A program made the position numbers and the translations under genes. Of a DNA stretch of 64,000 nucleotides, positions 48,729-57,019 are shown piece by piece; positions within the stretch are counted from its first letter, which is position 1, and each line of letters opens with the position of its first letter. The notes beneath the pieces were generated by a model that searched no databases, was not told where the DNA came from, and was given only the letters and a program-made list of their open reading frames with translations. This DNA is from [Enterobacter] lignolyticus SCF1 (GTDB lineage Bacteria; Pseudomonadota; Gammaproteobacteria; Enterobacterales; Enterobacteriaceae), in the NCBI RefSeq assembly GCF_000164865.1, contig NC_014618.1, forward strand, positions 496,001 through 560,000, read 5' to 3'.

Positions 48729-50075
48729 TTACTTTTTATTACCGAGTTCCAGATTCTCAACCTGCGGCAGGCCGTTGGTCGATGATGCAGAGAGCAGTCC
48801 GCTATTCGCATAGGTAAACAGTTTTTCACGCGTATCGGTAATATCAAGATTGCGCATGGTCAGCTGCCCGATACGGTCGTCCGGAGAGAAGACGGAATCC
48901 CCTTTTTCCATGGTCAGACGCTCTGGCTTATAGGTCAGGTTGTCGGAAACGGTATTGAGGATCGAATAGTCGTTGCCGCGACGCAGCTCAAGCGTGACCT
49001 CGCCGGTGATGGCGCTCGCGACCCAGCGCTGCAGGGCATCACGCAGCATCAAGGCCTGGGAATCAAACCAACGGCCCTGATACAGCAGACGGCCTAACTG
49101 ACGGCCATGCGCGTGGTACTGCTCAATAGTGTCTTCGTTATGAATACCGGTCAGCAGGCGCTCGTAGGCGATGTGCAGCAGCGCCATGCCCGGGGCTTCA
49201 TAAATGCCACGGCTTTTGGCTTCGATGATCCGGTTTTCAATCTGATCGCTCATGCCCAACCCGTGACGACCGCCGATACGGTTGGCTTCCATCATCATTT
49301 CGACGTCGTCGCTGAAGGTGTTGCCGTTGAGCGCTACCGGGTGGCCTTTTTCAAAGCGAACCGTGACTTCTTCCGCCGGGATTTTCACGTTTTCGTCCCA
49401 GAACTTCACGCCCATGATCGGGTTAACAATCTTGACGCTGGAGTTCAGAAACTCGAGGTCTTTCGCTTCGTGCGTCGCGCCCAGCATGTTGGAATCGGTG
49501 GAATAGGCTTTCTCAACCGACATTTTGTAATCGAAACCGCAGGCAATCATAAACTCGGACATCTCCTGACGGCCGCCGAGCTCGTCGATAAAGTCGGTAT
49601 CGAGCCACGGTTTGTAAATTTTTAGCTCGGCGTTGGTCAGCAGACCGTAGCGATAGAAGCGCTCAATATCATTTCCTTTATAGGTGCTGCCGTCGCCCCA
49701 GATGTTTACGCCATCTTCTTTCATTGCGGCGACCAGCATGGTGCCGGTGACCGCACGCCCCAGCGGGGTGGTGTTGAAGTAGGTCAGCCCGCCGGTGGTG
49801 TTGTGGAATGCGCCGCACTGGATAGCGGCGATCCCTTCGGCGACAAGCTGCTTACGGCAATCGATCAGGCGGGCGTTTTCTGCGCCGTATTCCATCGCGC
49901 GGCGGGGAATCGCGTCATAATCCTCTTCATCAGGCTGGCCCAGGTTCGCCGTGTATGCATACGGCACTGCGCCTTTTTTTCGCATCCACAGCAGGGCGGC
50001 GCTGGTGTCCAGACCACCGGAGAAAGCGATACCAATACGTTGACCAACCGGAAGATGCTTGAGAATCGTCGTCAT
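48729..50075 (-). CDS. argG: Argininosuccinate synthase
   Basis: This 448-residue enzyme joins citrulline and aspartate with ATP in the seventh step of arginine synthesis. The N-terminal PP-loop is AFSGGLDTS (17-25), and length is close to E. coli (447). It belongs to the longer type 2 form seen in enterobacteria. It is alone, opposite to the surrounding operons, and its upstream region carries two ArgR boxes. In E. coli it also sits between leuU and metY, but with yhbX as neighbour. Confidence 0.97.
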   Translation of the reverse strand: MTTILKHLPVGQRIGIAFSGGLDTSAALLWMRKKGAVPYAYTANLGQPDEEDYDAIPRRAMEYGAENARLIDCRKQLVAEGIAAIQCGAFHNTTGGLTYFNTTPLGRAVTGTMLVAAMKEDGVNIWGDGSTYKGNDIERFYRYGLLTNAELKIYKPWLDTDFIDELGGRQEMSEFMIACGFDYKMSVEKAYSTDSNMLGATHEAKDLEFLNSSVKIVNPIMGVKFWDENVKIPAEEVTVRFEKGHPVALNGNTFSDDVEMMMEANRIGGRHGLGMSDQIENRIIEAKSRGIYEAPGMALLHIAYERLLTGIHNEDTIEQYHAHGRQLGRLLYQGRWFDSQALMLRDALQRWVASAITGEVTLELRRGNDYSILNTVSDNLTYKPERLTMEKGDSVFSPDDRIGQLTMRNLDITDTREKLFTYANSGLLSASSTNGLPQVENLELGNKK

Positions 50076-50125
50076 AAAGTAAAACCCTGATTGCCAGATT
50101 ATGATGGAGTGATTGCTTAACGCTT

Positions 50126-50164
50126 ATTGCATTTTTATGCAAAATAAATGAGTTTTCATTTAAA
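50126..50164. promoter_or_regulatory. Tandem ARG boxes (ArgR operator) of argG
   Basis: Two 18-bp boxes, 50126-50143 (ATTGCATTTTTATGCAAA) and 50147-50164 (AATGAGTTTTCATTTAAA), are separated by exactly 3 bases, the spacing needed by hexameric ArgR. Each has about two mismatches to the core TGAAT-N4-ATTCA. They lie 51-89 bases upstream of the argG start, where they would cover the promoter. They may also affect the divergent metY promoter. Confidence 0.82.
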
Positions 50165-50287
50165 CACCTTTTCACCTTCGCGGGAAGAGATTCGTGTGTT
50201 TTTCGTGAAAAATTTGTTTTCTCAATACGTTAATATTATGCATAACAGCGGAATTTTTATGCTGACGCCACCCTCAGGATGAATAGG

Positions 50288-50317
50288 TTGACACGGGGGG
50301 CGATACTTCAATATACT
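50288..50317 (+). promoter_or_regulatory. Promoter of the metY-rimP-nusA-infB operon
   Basis: TTGACA (50288-50293) and TATACT (50312-50317) are separated by 18 bases, followed by GAACGCC. Transcription should begin near 50324, a few bases before the orphan tRNA-Leu 3' end and about 85 bases before metY. Confidence 0.75.
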
Positions 50318-50332
50318 GAACGCCGGTTTTAC

Positions 50333-50351
50333 GTCCCGTCCTCGGTACCAA
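50333..50351 (+). repeat. attR-like orphan copy of the leuU 3' end
   Basis: The exact 19-base repeat of 45420-45438 in the same orientation. Weaker similarity goes on for about 13 further bases to the left (CCGGTTTTAC against ACGGGTTCAA), as if a decayed T-arm were left. No tRNA body is present. It ends 57 bases before metY. Confidence 0.75.
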
Positions 50352-50408
50352 ATCCCAGCAGTATTTGCGTTTTTTACTCAAAATGAGTAAAATATGCCAC
50401 GTTTCAGG

Positions 50409-50485
<77 letters not shown>

Positions 50486-50592
50486 CTTTCCCTTTGAGTT
50501 CTTTTTCAAATATACTCTTCGTAGCTGGATTTGAAAAAATTCTCTCGGAAAGTACTCCAGACCGCATTTGCGGTTATAGGGTTCAGTTATCT

Positions 50593-50618
50593 AAAACCCC
50601 GATTTATCGGGGTTTTTT
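50593..50618 (+). terminator. First leader terminator between metY and rimP
   Basis: Stem AAAACCCCGAT/ATCGGGGTTTT with a short loop, followed by further T residues. Read-through is required for the whole nusA-infB operon. In E. coli cold-shock proteins act as antiterminators in this leader. Confidence 0.88.
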
Positions 50619-50640
50619 GTTATCTGACTAAAGAATAACT

Positions 50641-50660
50641 GGGCTTTACGCCCTTTTTTT
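50641..50660 (+). terminator. Second leader terminator just before rimP
   Basis: A short stem GGGC/GCCC with a TTTAC-type loop is followed by seven T residues and ends 17 bases before the rimP start codon. It is weaker than the first hairpin. Confidence 0.65.
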
Positions 50661-50677
50661 ATGTCTTGGGGGTGGGC

Positions 50678-51130
50678 TTGTCCACTTTAGAACAGAAATT
50701 AACAGAGATGCTTACGGCGCCGGTTGAGGCTTTGGGCTTTGAGCTGGTTGGCATCGAATTCGTTCGCGGTCGCACATCCACGCTGCGCATCTATATTGAT
50801 AGTGAAGATGGCATCAATGTTGATGACTGTGCTGATGTGAGCCACCAGGTCAGTGCCGTCATGGATGTCGAAGATCCCATCACCGTTGCCTACAACCTGG
50901 AAGTTTCCTCTCCGGGCCTCGATCGCCCTATGTTCACCGCTGAGCACTACACGCGTTTCCTCGGTGAAGAGGTTTCGCTGGTTCTGCGCATGGCGGTACA
51001 AAACCGCCGCAAGTGGCAGGGCATTATCAAAGCGGTAGACGGTGAAATGATCACCGTAACAGTCGAAGGCAAAGATGAAGTGTTCGCGCTGAGTAACATC
51101 CAGAAGGCGAACCTGGTTCCCCACTTTTAA
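50678..51130 (+). CDS. rimP: RimP, 30S ribosome maturation factor
   Basis: This 150-residue protein binds pre-30S particles and speeds assembly around S12 and S5. An N-terminal alpha-beta domain is followed by an Sm-like C-terminal barrel. The TTG at 50678 gives STLEQKLTEML after the initiator and matches the E. coli length. GGGGGTGGG lies just upstream. GTG at 50672 and TTG at 50666 are in frame but would overlap that Shine-Dalgarno. Confidence 0.95.
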   Translation: MSTLEQKLTEMLTAPVEALGFELVGIEFVRGRTSTLRIYIDSEDGINVDDCADVSHQVSAVMDVEDPITVAYNLEVSSPGLDRPMFTAEHYTRFLGEEVSLVLRMAVQNRRKWQGIIKAVDGEMITVTVEGKDEVFALSNIQKANLVPHF

Positions 51131-51157
51131 CAGTCTGGATTGAGGTGAAAGGCCCCG

Positions 51158-52660
51158 ATGAACAAAGAAATTTTGGCTGTTGTTGAAGCCGTTTCCAACG
51201 AAAAGGCGCTGCCGCGCGAGAAAATTTTCGAAGCGCTGGAAAGCGCGCTGGCGACGGCCACCAAGAAAAAATACGAACAAGAGATTGATGTTCGCGTAGA
51301 AATCGATCGTAAAAGCGGCGACTTCGATACCTTCCGTCGCTGGGTGATTGTAGAAGAAGTTACTCAGCCGACCAAAGAAATTACGCTGGAAGCCGCGCGC
51401 TTTGAAGACGAAAGCCTGAACGTAGGCGACTACGTTGAAGATCAGATCGAATCTGTCACCTTCGACCGCATCACGACCCAAACCGCGAAGCAGGTTATCG
51501 TGCAGAAGGTCCGTGAAGCCGAACGCGCAATGGTCGTCGACCAGTTCCGCGATCAGGAAGGCGAAATCGTCACTGGCATGGTGAAGAAGGTTAACCGCGA
51601 CAATATCTCCCTGGAAATCAAATCCGAGGGGATGGCCGGTAACGCTGAAGCGGTGATTCTGCGTGAAGATATGCTGCCGCGTGAAAACTTCCGCCCGGGC
51701 GACCGTATTCGCGGCGTTCTGTATGCCGTTCGCCCGGAAGCGCGCGGCGCACAGCTGTTCGTGACCCGTTCTAAACCGGAAATGCTGGTCGAGCTGTTCC
51801 GTATCGAAGTACCGGAAATCGGCGAAGAAGTTATTGAGATTAAAGCGGCGGCCCGCGATCCGGGTTCTCGCGCCAAAATCGCCGTAAAAACCAACGATAA
51901 GCGTATCGACCCGGTCGGCGCCTGCGTCGGTATGCGCGGCGCGCGCGTTCAGGCGGTTTCTACCGAGCTTGGCGGCGAGCGTATTGATATCGTGCTGTGG
52001 GACGACAACCCGGCGCAGTTCGTCATCAACGCCATGGCGCCGGCAGACGTCGCGTCTATCGTGGTTGACGAAGATAAGCACACCATGGATATCGCGGTCG
52101 AAGCGGGTAACCTGGCGCAGGCGATCGGCCGTAACGGCCAGAACGTCCGCCTGGCCTCGCAGCTGAGCGGCTGGGAACTCAACGTGATGACCGTTGATGA
52201 CCTGCAGGCGAAGCATCAGGCCGAAGCGCACGCGGCGATCGATACCTTCACGAAGTATCTCGATATTGATGAAGAGTTCGCTACGGTGCTGGTGGAAGAA
52301 GGTTTCTCCAGCCTGGAAGAACTGGCCTATGTGCCGATGAAAGAGCTGCTGGAAATTGACGGTCTGGATGAAGACACCGTCGAAGCACTTCGTGAACGTG
52401 CGAAAAACGCACTGACTACGCTGGCGCTGGCCCAGGAAGAAAGCCTTGGTAATAACAAACCGGCTGACGATCTGCTGAACCTTGAAGGTCTGGATCGCGC
52501 GATGGCATTCAAACTGGCCGCCCGTGGTGTTTGTACGCTGGAAGACCTCGCCGAACAGGGCGTTGATGACCTGGCTGATATCGAAGAGATGACCGACGAA
52601 AAAGCCGGCGAGCTCATCATGGCAGCCCGCAACATTTGCTGGTTTGGCGACGAAGCGTAA
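51158..52660 (+). CDS. nusA: NusA, transcription termination and antitermination factor
   Basis: This 500-residue factor binds RNA polymerase, promotes pausing and couples to Nus-dependent antitermination. It has an N-terminal domain (1-130), S1 (about 135-200), two KH domains (about 230-345) and two C-terminal acidic repeats (about 360-425 and 435-495). It is 27 bases after rimP and 24 before infB. In E. coli NusA represses its own operon. Confidence 0.97.
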   Translation: MNKEILAVVEAVSNEKALPREKIFEALESALATATKKKYEQEIDVRVEIDRKSGDFDTFRRWVIVEEVTQPTKEITLEAARFEDESLNVGDYVEDQIESVTFDRITTQTAKQVIVQKVREAERAMVVDQFRDQEGEIVTGMVKKVNRDNISLEIKSEGMAGNAEAVILREDMLPRENFRPGDRIRGVLYAVRPEARGAQLFVTRSKPEMLVELFRIEVPEIGEEVIEIKAAARDPGSRAKIAVKTNDKRIDPVGACVGMRGARVQAVSTELGGERIDIVLWDDNPAQFVINAMAPADVASIVVDEDKHTMDIAVEAGNLAQAIGRNGQNVRLASQLSGWELNVMTVDDLQAKHQAEAHAAIDTFTKYLDIDEEFATVLVEEGFSSLEELAYVPMKELLEIDGLDEDTVEALRERAKNALTTLALAQEESLGNNKPADDLLNLEGLDRAMAFKLAARGVCTLEDLAEQGVDDLADIEEMTDEKAGELIMAARNICWFGDEA

Positions 52661-52684
52661 TAAACTGTAGCAGGAAGGAACAGC

Positions 52685-55375
52685 ATGACCGATGTAACTG
52701 TAAAATCGCTGGCTGCCGAGATTCAGACCTCCGTGGACCGCCTGGTACAGCAATTTGCTGATGCAGGGATCCAGAAGTCCGCTGATGACTCGGTGACCGC
52801 GAACGAAAAACAAACCTTGTTAGCGCACCTGAACCGTGAACACGGTTCTACGCCTGACAAGTTAACGCTGCAGCGCAAAACGCGCAGCACGTTGAATATC
52901 CCTGGTACTGGTGGCAAAAGTAAATCGGTACAAATCGAAGTCCGCAAGACGCGCACCTTTGTAAAACGTGATCCGCAAGAGGCAGAGCGCCTCGCTGCGG
53001 AAGAGCAGGCACAGCGTGAAGCGGAAGAACAAGCTCAGCGTGAGGCGGAAGCAACTGCTAAACGTGAGGCAGAACTAAAAGCTGAACGTGAGGCCGCAGA
53101 AAAAGCGAAACGCGACGCAAGTGATAAAGCAAAGCGTGACGCTGCGGAAAAAGACCAAGTGAGCAATCAACAGACAGACGAAATGACCAAAACCGCCCAG
53201 GCAGAAAAAGCCCGTCGTGAAAATGAAGCTGCTGAGCTCAAGCGTAAAGCGGAAGAAGAAGCGCGCCGTAAGCTCGAAGAAGAAGCTCGCCGTGTCGCTG
53301 AAGAAGCGCGCCGTATGGCAGAGGAAAACGAGAAGAACGGTGTGAATACCGCTGAACCGACTGAAGATACCAGCGATTATCATGTAACGACTTCTCAGCA
53401 CGCGCGTCAGGCAGAAGACGATAATGACCGCGAAGTGGAAGGCGGCCGTGGCCGCGGCCGCAATGCGAAAGCGGCGCGCCCGGCGAAAAAAGGCAACAAG
53501 CACGCCGAATCTAAAGCTGACCGCGAAGAAGCGCGCGCAGCGGTTCGCGGCGGCAAAGGCGGCAAGCAGCGTAAAGGTTCTTCTCTGCAGCAGGGCTTCC
53601 AGAAGCCGGCGCAGGCCGTTAACCGTGACGTGGTGATCGGCGAAACCATCACCGTCGGCGAGCTGGCTAACAAGATGGCGGTAAAAGGTTCTCAGGTCAT
53701 CAAAGCGATGATGAAGCTGGGCGCCATGGCGACCATCAACCAGGTGATCGACCAGGAAACCGCGCAGCTGGTGGCGGAAGAGATGGGCCACAAGGTTATC
53801 CTGCGTCGTGAAAACGAGCTGGAAGAAGCCGTAATGAGCGACCGTGATACGGGCGCAGCGGCTGAACCGCGCGCGCCGGTTGTGACCATCATGGGCCACG
53901 TTGACCATGGTAAAACGTCGCTGCTGGACTACATTCGCTCCACGAAAGTGGCCTCCGGCGAAGCGGGTGGTATTACCCAGCACATCGGTGCGTACCACGT
54001 AGAAACCGAAAACGGCATGATCACCTTCCTGGATACCCCAGGCCACGCCGCGTTCACCTCCATGCGTGCTCGTGGTGCCCAGGCGACAGATATCGTTGTT
54101 CTGGTCGTTGCGGCGGACGACGGCGTGATGCCGCAGACCATCGAAGCTATCCAGCACGCAAAAGCGGCGCAGGTGCCGCTGGTTGTGGCAGTGAACAAAA
54201 TCGATAAGCCAGAAGCCGATCTGGACCGCGTTAAGAACGAACTGTCTCAGTACGGCGTTATGCCGGAAGAGTGGGGCGGCGAAGCGCAGTTCATCCCAGT
54301 TTCTGCGAAAGCCGGTACCGGTATCGACGATCTGCTGAACGCGATTCTGCTGCAGGCGGAAGTTCTGGAGCTGAAAGCAGTTCGTAAAGGTATGGCGAGC
54401 GGCGCGGTAATCGAATCCTTCCTGGATAAAGGCCGTGGTCCGGTTGCCACCGTGCTGGTGCGTGAAGGTACGCTGCACAAGGGCGATATCGTACTGTGTG
54501 GTTTCGAATATGGCCGCGTGCGCGCGATGCGTAACGAACTGGGTCAGGAAGTGCTGGAAGCGGGTCCGTCCATTCCGGTGGAAATCCTGGGTCTGTCCGG
54601 CGTACCGGCTGCGGGCGACGAAGTGACCGTGGTACGTGACGAGAAGAAAGCGCGTGAAGTGGCGCTGTACCGTCAGGGTAAATTCCGTGAAATTAAGCTG
54701 GCTCGCCAGCAGAAATCTAAACTCGAGAACATGTTCGCCAACATGACCGAAGGCGAAGTTCACGAAGTGAACATCGTGCTGAAAGCGGACGTTCAGGGTT
54801 CTGTGGAAGCGATTTCCGACTCGTTGCTGAAGCTGTCTACTGACGAAGTTAAAGTGAAGATCATCGGTTCTGGCGTAGGTGGTATCACCGAAACCGACGC
54901 GACCCTGGCTGCGGCGTCCAACGCCATTCTGGTAGGCTTCAACGTTCGTGCTGACGCGTCTGCGCGTAAAGTTATCGATGCGGAAAGTCTGGATCTGCGC
55001 TACTACTCCGTCATCTATAACCTGATCGACGAAGTGAAAGCGGCGATGAGCGGTATGCTGTCTCCGGAACTGAAACAGCAGATCATCGGTCTGGCTGAAG
55101 TTCGCGACGTGTTCAAATCGCCGAAATTCGGCGCCATCGCGGGCTGTATGGTTACCGAAGGCGTGGTTAAACGTCACAACCCGATCCGCGTCCTGCGCGA
55201 CAACGTGGTTATCTATGAAGGCGAGCTGGAATCCCTGCGCCGCTTCAAAGATGACGTTAACGAAGTCCGTAACGGCATGGAATGTGGTATCGGCGTTAAG
55301 AACTACAACGACGTGCGCACTGGCGATATGATCGAAGTGTTCGAGATTATCGAGATCCAACGAACCATCGCATAA
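52685..55375 (+). CDS. infB: Translation initiation factor IF-2
   Basis: This 896-residue GTPase brings initiator tRNA to the 30S subunit. The N-terminal domain is followed by a long charged segment (about 95-280) made of Ala-Glu-Arg repeats. The G domain has GHVDHGKT (G1), DTPGH (G3) and NKID (G4). Codon 159 is an in-frame GTG (53159) in the context KDQVSNQQTDE, which matches the start of the shorter IF2-beta form of E. coli, so two or more products are likely. Confidence 0.97.
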   Translation: MTDVTVKSLAAEIQTSVDRLVQQFADAGIQKSADDSVTANEKQTLLAHLNREHGSTPDKLTLQRKTRSTLNIPGTGGKSKSVQIEVRKTRTFVKRDPQEAERLAAEEQAQREAEEQAQREAEATAKREAELKAEREAAEKAKRDASDKAKRDAAEKDQVSNQQTDEMTKTAQAEKARRENEAAELKRKAEEEARRKLEEEARRVAEEARRMAEENEKNGVNTAEPTEDTSDYHVTTSQHARQAEDDNDREVEGGRGRGRNAKAARPAKKGNKHAESKADREEARAAVRGGKGGKQRKGSSLQQGFQKPAQAVNRDVVIGETITVGELANKMAVKGSQVIKAMMKLGAMATINQVIDQETAQLVAEEMGHKVILRRENELEEAVMSDRDTGAAAEPRAPVVTIMGHVDHGKTSLLDYIRSTKVASGEAGGITQHIGAYHVETENGMITFLDTPGHAAFTSMRARGAQATDIVVLVVAADDGVMPQTIEAIQHAKAAQVPLVVAVNKIDKPEADLDRVKNELSQYGVMPEEWGGEAQFIPVSAKAGTGIDDLLNAILLQAEVLELKAVRKGMASGAVIESFLDKGRGPVATVLVREGTLHKGDIVLCGFEYGRVRAMRNELGQEVLEAGPSIPVEILGLSGVPAAGDEVTVVRDEKKAREVALYRQGKFREIKLARQQKSKLENMFANMTEGEVHEVNIVLKADVQGSVEAISDSLLKLSTDEVKVKIIGSGVGGITETDATLAAASNAILVGFNVRADASARKVIDAESLDLRYYSVIYNLIDEVKAAMSGMLSPELKQQIIGLAEVRDVFKSPKFGAIAGCMVTEGVVKRHNPIRVLRDNVVIYEGELESLRRFKDDVNEVRNGMECGIGVKNYNDVRTGDMIEVFEIIEIQRTIA

Positions 55376-55385
55376 TCTTCGTAAT

Positions 55386-55454
55386 GCCCGGTAGCACTTC
55401 GTTTACCGGGCCTACGGCCGGGTTGTTGGCCTGATAAGCGTAGCGCCATCAGGC
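55386..55454. repeat. REP/BIME-type palindromic element
   Basis: Two palindromic units lie head to tail: GCCCGGTA/TACCGGGC (55386-55411) and GCCTGAT/ATCAGGC (55429-55454). The wording CTTCGTTTACCGGGCCTACGG and GATAAGCGTAGCGCCATCAG resembles the enterobacterial REP family, especially the version in Klebsiella and Enterobacter. It lies inside an operon, between infB and rbfA. Confidence 0.8.
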
Positions 55455-55481
55455 TTCAAAGCGCCACCCGGTATGAATTTC

Positions 55482-55507
55482 AAAAGGGGCTGAATGCCCC
55501 TTTTTTG
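55482..55507 (+). terminator. Terminator-like hairpin between infB and rbfA
   Basis: Stem AAAGGGGC/GCCCCTTT with a TGAAT loop, followed by a T-run, ends 17 bases before the rbfA ATG. It must be partly read through if rbfA is expressed from the nusA promoter. Confidence 0.82.
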
Positions 55508-55523
55508 TCTGGAGAGTTTTATT

Positions 55524-55928
55524 ATGGCGAAAGAATTTGGTCGCCCACAGCGCGTTGCCCAGGAGATGCAAAAAGAGATTGCTATCATCCTGCAGCGTGA
55601 AATTAAGGACCCGCGTCTGGGAATGATGACCACGGTTTCCGGCGTAGAAATGTCTCGCGACCTGGCCTATGCCAAAGTGTTCGTGACCTTCCTGAACGAT
55701 AAAGATGAAGCGGCCGTTAAAGCCGGCATCAAAGCGCTGCAGGAAGCTTCCGGCTTCATCCGCTCGCTGCTGGGTAAAGCCATGCGCCTGCGTATCGTGC
55801 CGGAACTGACCTTCTTCTACGACAACTCGCTGGTCGAAGGTATGCGCATGTCCAACCTGGTGACCAGCGTGGTGAAGCATGACGATGAGCGTCGTGTGAA
55901 CCCAGCGGACGACAGCAAGGAGGACTGA
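55524..55928 (+). CDS. rbfA: RbfA, 30S ribosome-binding factor A
   Basis: This 134-residue KH-like protein binds pre-30S particles, is needed for 17S rRNA maturation and for growth in the cold. The start at 55524 (MAKEFGRPQRVAQEM) fits the family; ten upstream in-frame residues lie in the terminator. The tail is acidic and charged. Its stop overlaps truB by one base (TGATG). Confidence 0.97.
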   Translation: MAKEFGRPQRVAQEMQKEIAIILQREIKDPRLGMMTTVSGVEMSRDLAYAKVFVTFLNDKDEAAVKAGIKALQEASGFIRSLLGKAMRLRIVPELTFFYDNSLVEGMRMSNLVTSVVKHDDERRVNPADDSKED

Positions 55929-56872
55929 TGAGTCGTCCTCGTCGTCGCGGCCGCGATGTCCATGGCGTGCTGTTGCTGGATAAACCGCAGGGGGCGTCCA
56001 GCAACGATGTGCTGCAGAAGGTAAAGCGTCTCTATAACGCGAACCGCGCAGGGCATACCGGCGCGCTGGACCCGCTGGCAACCGGTATGCTGCCGGTGTG
56101 CCTCGGTGAAGCCACCAAGTTTTCCCAATACCTGCTGGATTCCGATAAGCGTTATCGCGTCATTGCGAAACTGGGCCAGCGTACGGATACCTCCGATGCC
56201 GACGGGCAGGTGGTGGAAGAGCGTCCGGTCACCTTCAGCGCCTCTGCGCTTGAGGCGGCGCTGGAGAGCTTTCGCGGCGATACCCAGCAGGTACCGTCGA
56301 TGTATTCGGCGCTGAAGTACCAGGGGAAGAAGCTGTACGAATATGCCCGCCAGGGGATTGAGGTGCCGCGTGAAGCGCGTCCGATTACCGTGTACGAACT
56401 GCTGTTTATTCGCCACGAAGGGGACGAGCTGGAGCTGGAGATCCACTGTTCTAAAGGGACGTATATTCGCACCATCATCGACGATCTTGGCGAGAAGCTC
56501 GGCTGCGGCGCGCACGTGATTTACCTGCGCCGCCTGGCGGTCAGCCGCTACCCGGTCGATCGCATGGTGACGCTGGAACAGCTGCAGGCGCTGGTCGCCC
56601 AGGCGGAAGAGCAGGGGATTGCGGCAGCCGAACTGCTGGATCCGCTGCTGATGCCGATGGACAGCCCGGCGGCGGACTACCCGCTGGTGAATATTCCGCT
56701 GACCTCCTCCGTGTACTTTAAGAACGGCAATCCGGTACGCCAGTCAGGCGCGCCGCTGCAGGGTCTGGTGCGCGTAACGGAAGGGGAAGAGGGAAAATTC
56801 ATCGGCATGGGTGAAATTGATGATGAAGGGCGCGTCGCCCCGCGCCGTCTGGTCGTCGAGTATCCGCAATAA
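55928..56872 (+). CDS. truB: TruB, tRNA pseudouridine-55 synthase
   Basis: This 314-residue enzyme makes pseudouridine 55 in the T-loop of all elongator tRNAs. The catalytic aspartate is Asp48 in GALDPLATG. The C-terminal PUA-like domain starts near residue 250. It is translationally coupled to rbfA by a one-base overlap. Confidence 0.97.
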   Translation: MSRPRRRGRDVHGVLLLDKPQGASSNDVLQKVKRLYNANRAGHTGALDPLATGMLPVCLGEATKFSQYLLDSDKRYRVIAKLGQRTDTSDADGQVVEERPVTFSASALEAALESFRGDTQQVPSMYSALKYQGKKLYEYARQGIEVPREARPITVYELLFIRHEGDELELEIHCSKGTYIRTIIDDLGEKLGCGAHVIYLRRLAVSRYPVDRMVTLEQLQALVAQAEEQGIAAAELLDPLLMPMDSPAADYPLVNIPLTSSVYFKNGNPVRQSGAPLQGLVRVTEGEEGKFIGMGEIDDEGRVAPRRLVVEYPQ

Positions 56873-56882
56873 CTGCCCGTAT

Positions 56883-56910
56883 TGCGATAACAGGTCGCTG
56901 CGAGTAGAAT
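56883..56910 (+). promoter_or_regulatory. Promoter of rpsO-pnp
   Basis: TTGCGA (56883-56888) and TAGAAT (56905-56910) with a 16-base spacer lie just after truB, giving rpsO its own transcript. The leader from about 56918 to 57019 should contain the S15 autoregulatory site known in E. coli, which I place by position only. Confidence 0.55.
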
Positions 56911-57019
56911 ATTGCCGCTTAGCGTCTGCTCATTTGTTTAACAATTGAGGCAGGCGTTACCTCAGGGCCGCTGAATTAGAGATCGGCGCCCTTTATTTCT
57001 TTTAATTTTGGAGTTGAAA

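Noticed and set aside
45438..50333. Active mobile element or prophage at leuU
   Set aside because: The flanking repeat suggests old integration, but there is no integrase, transposase, replication or phage gene in the block, so it is not called a mobile element.
52970..53330. Repetitive GAAGCGGAAGA-like DNA, considered as a tandem repeat or CRISPR-like array
   Set aside because: It encodes the Ala/Glu/Arg-rich helical linker of IF-2. There are no fixed repeats with spacers.
53075..55360. 761-codon open frame antisense to infB, with similar ones opposite nusA (50699-52813), ftsH (40608-42275) and deaD (61205-62695)
   Set aside because: These are shadows of long genes with strong codon bias. 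They show His/Phe/Arg-rich nonsense composition and no recognisable domains.
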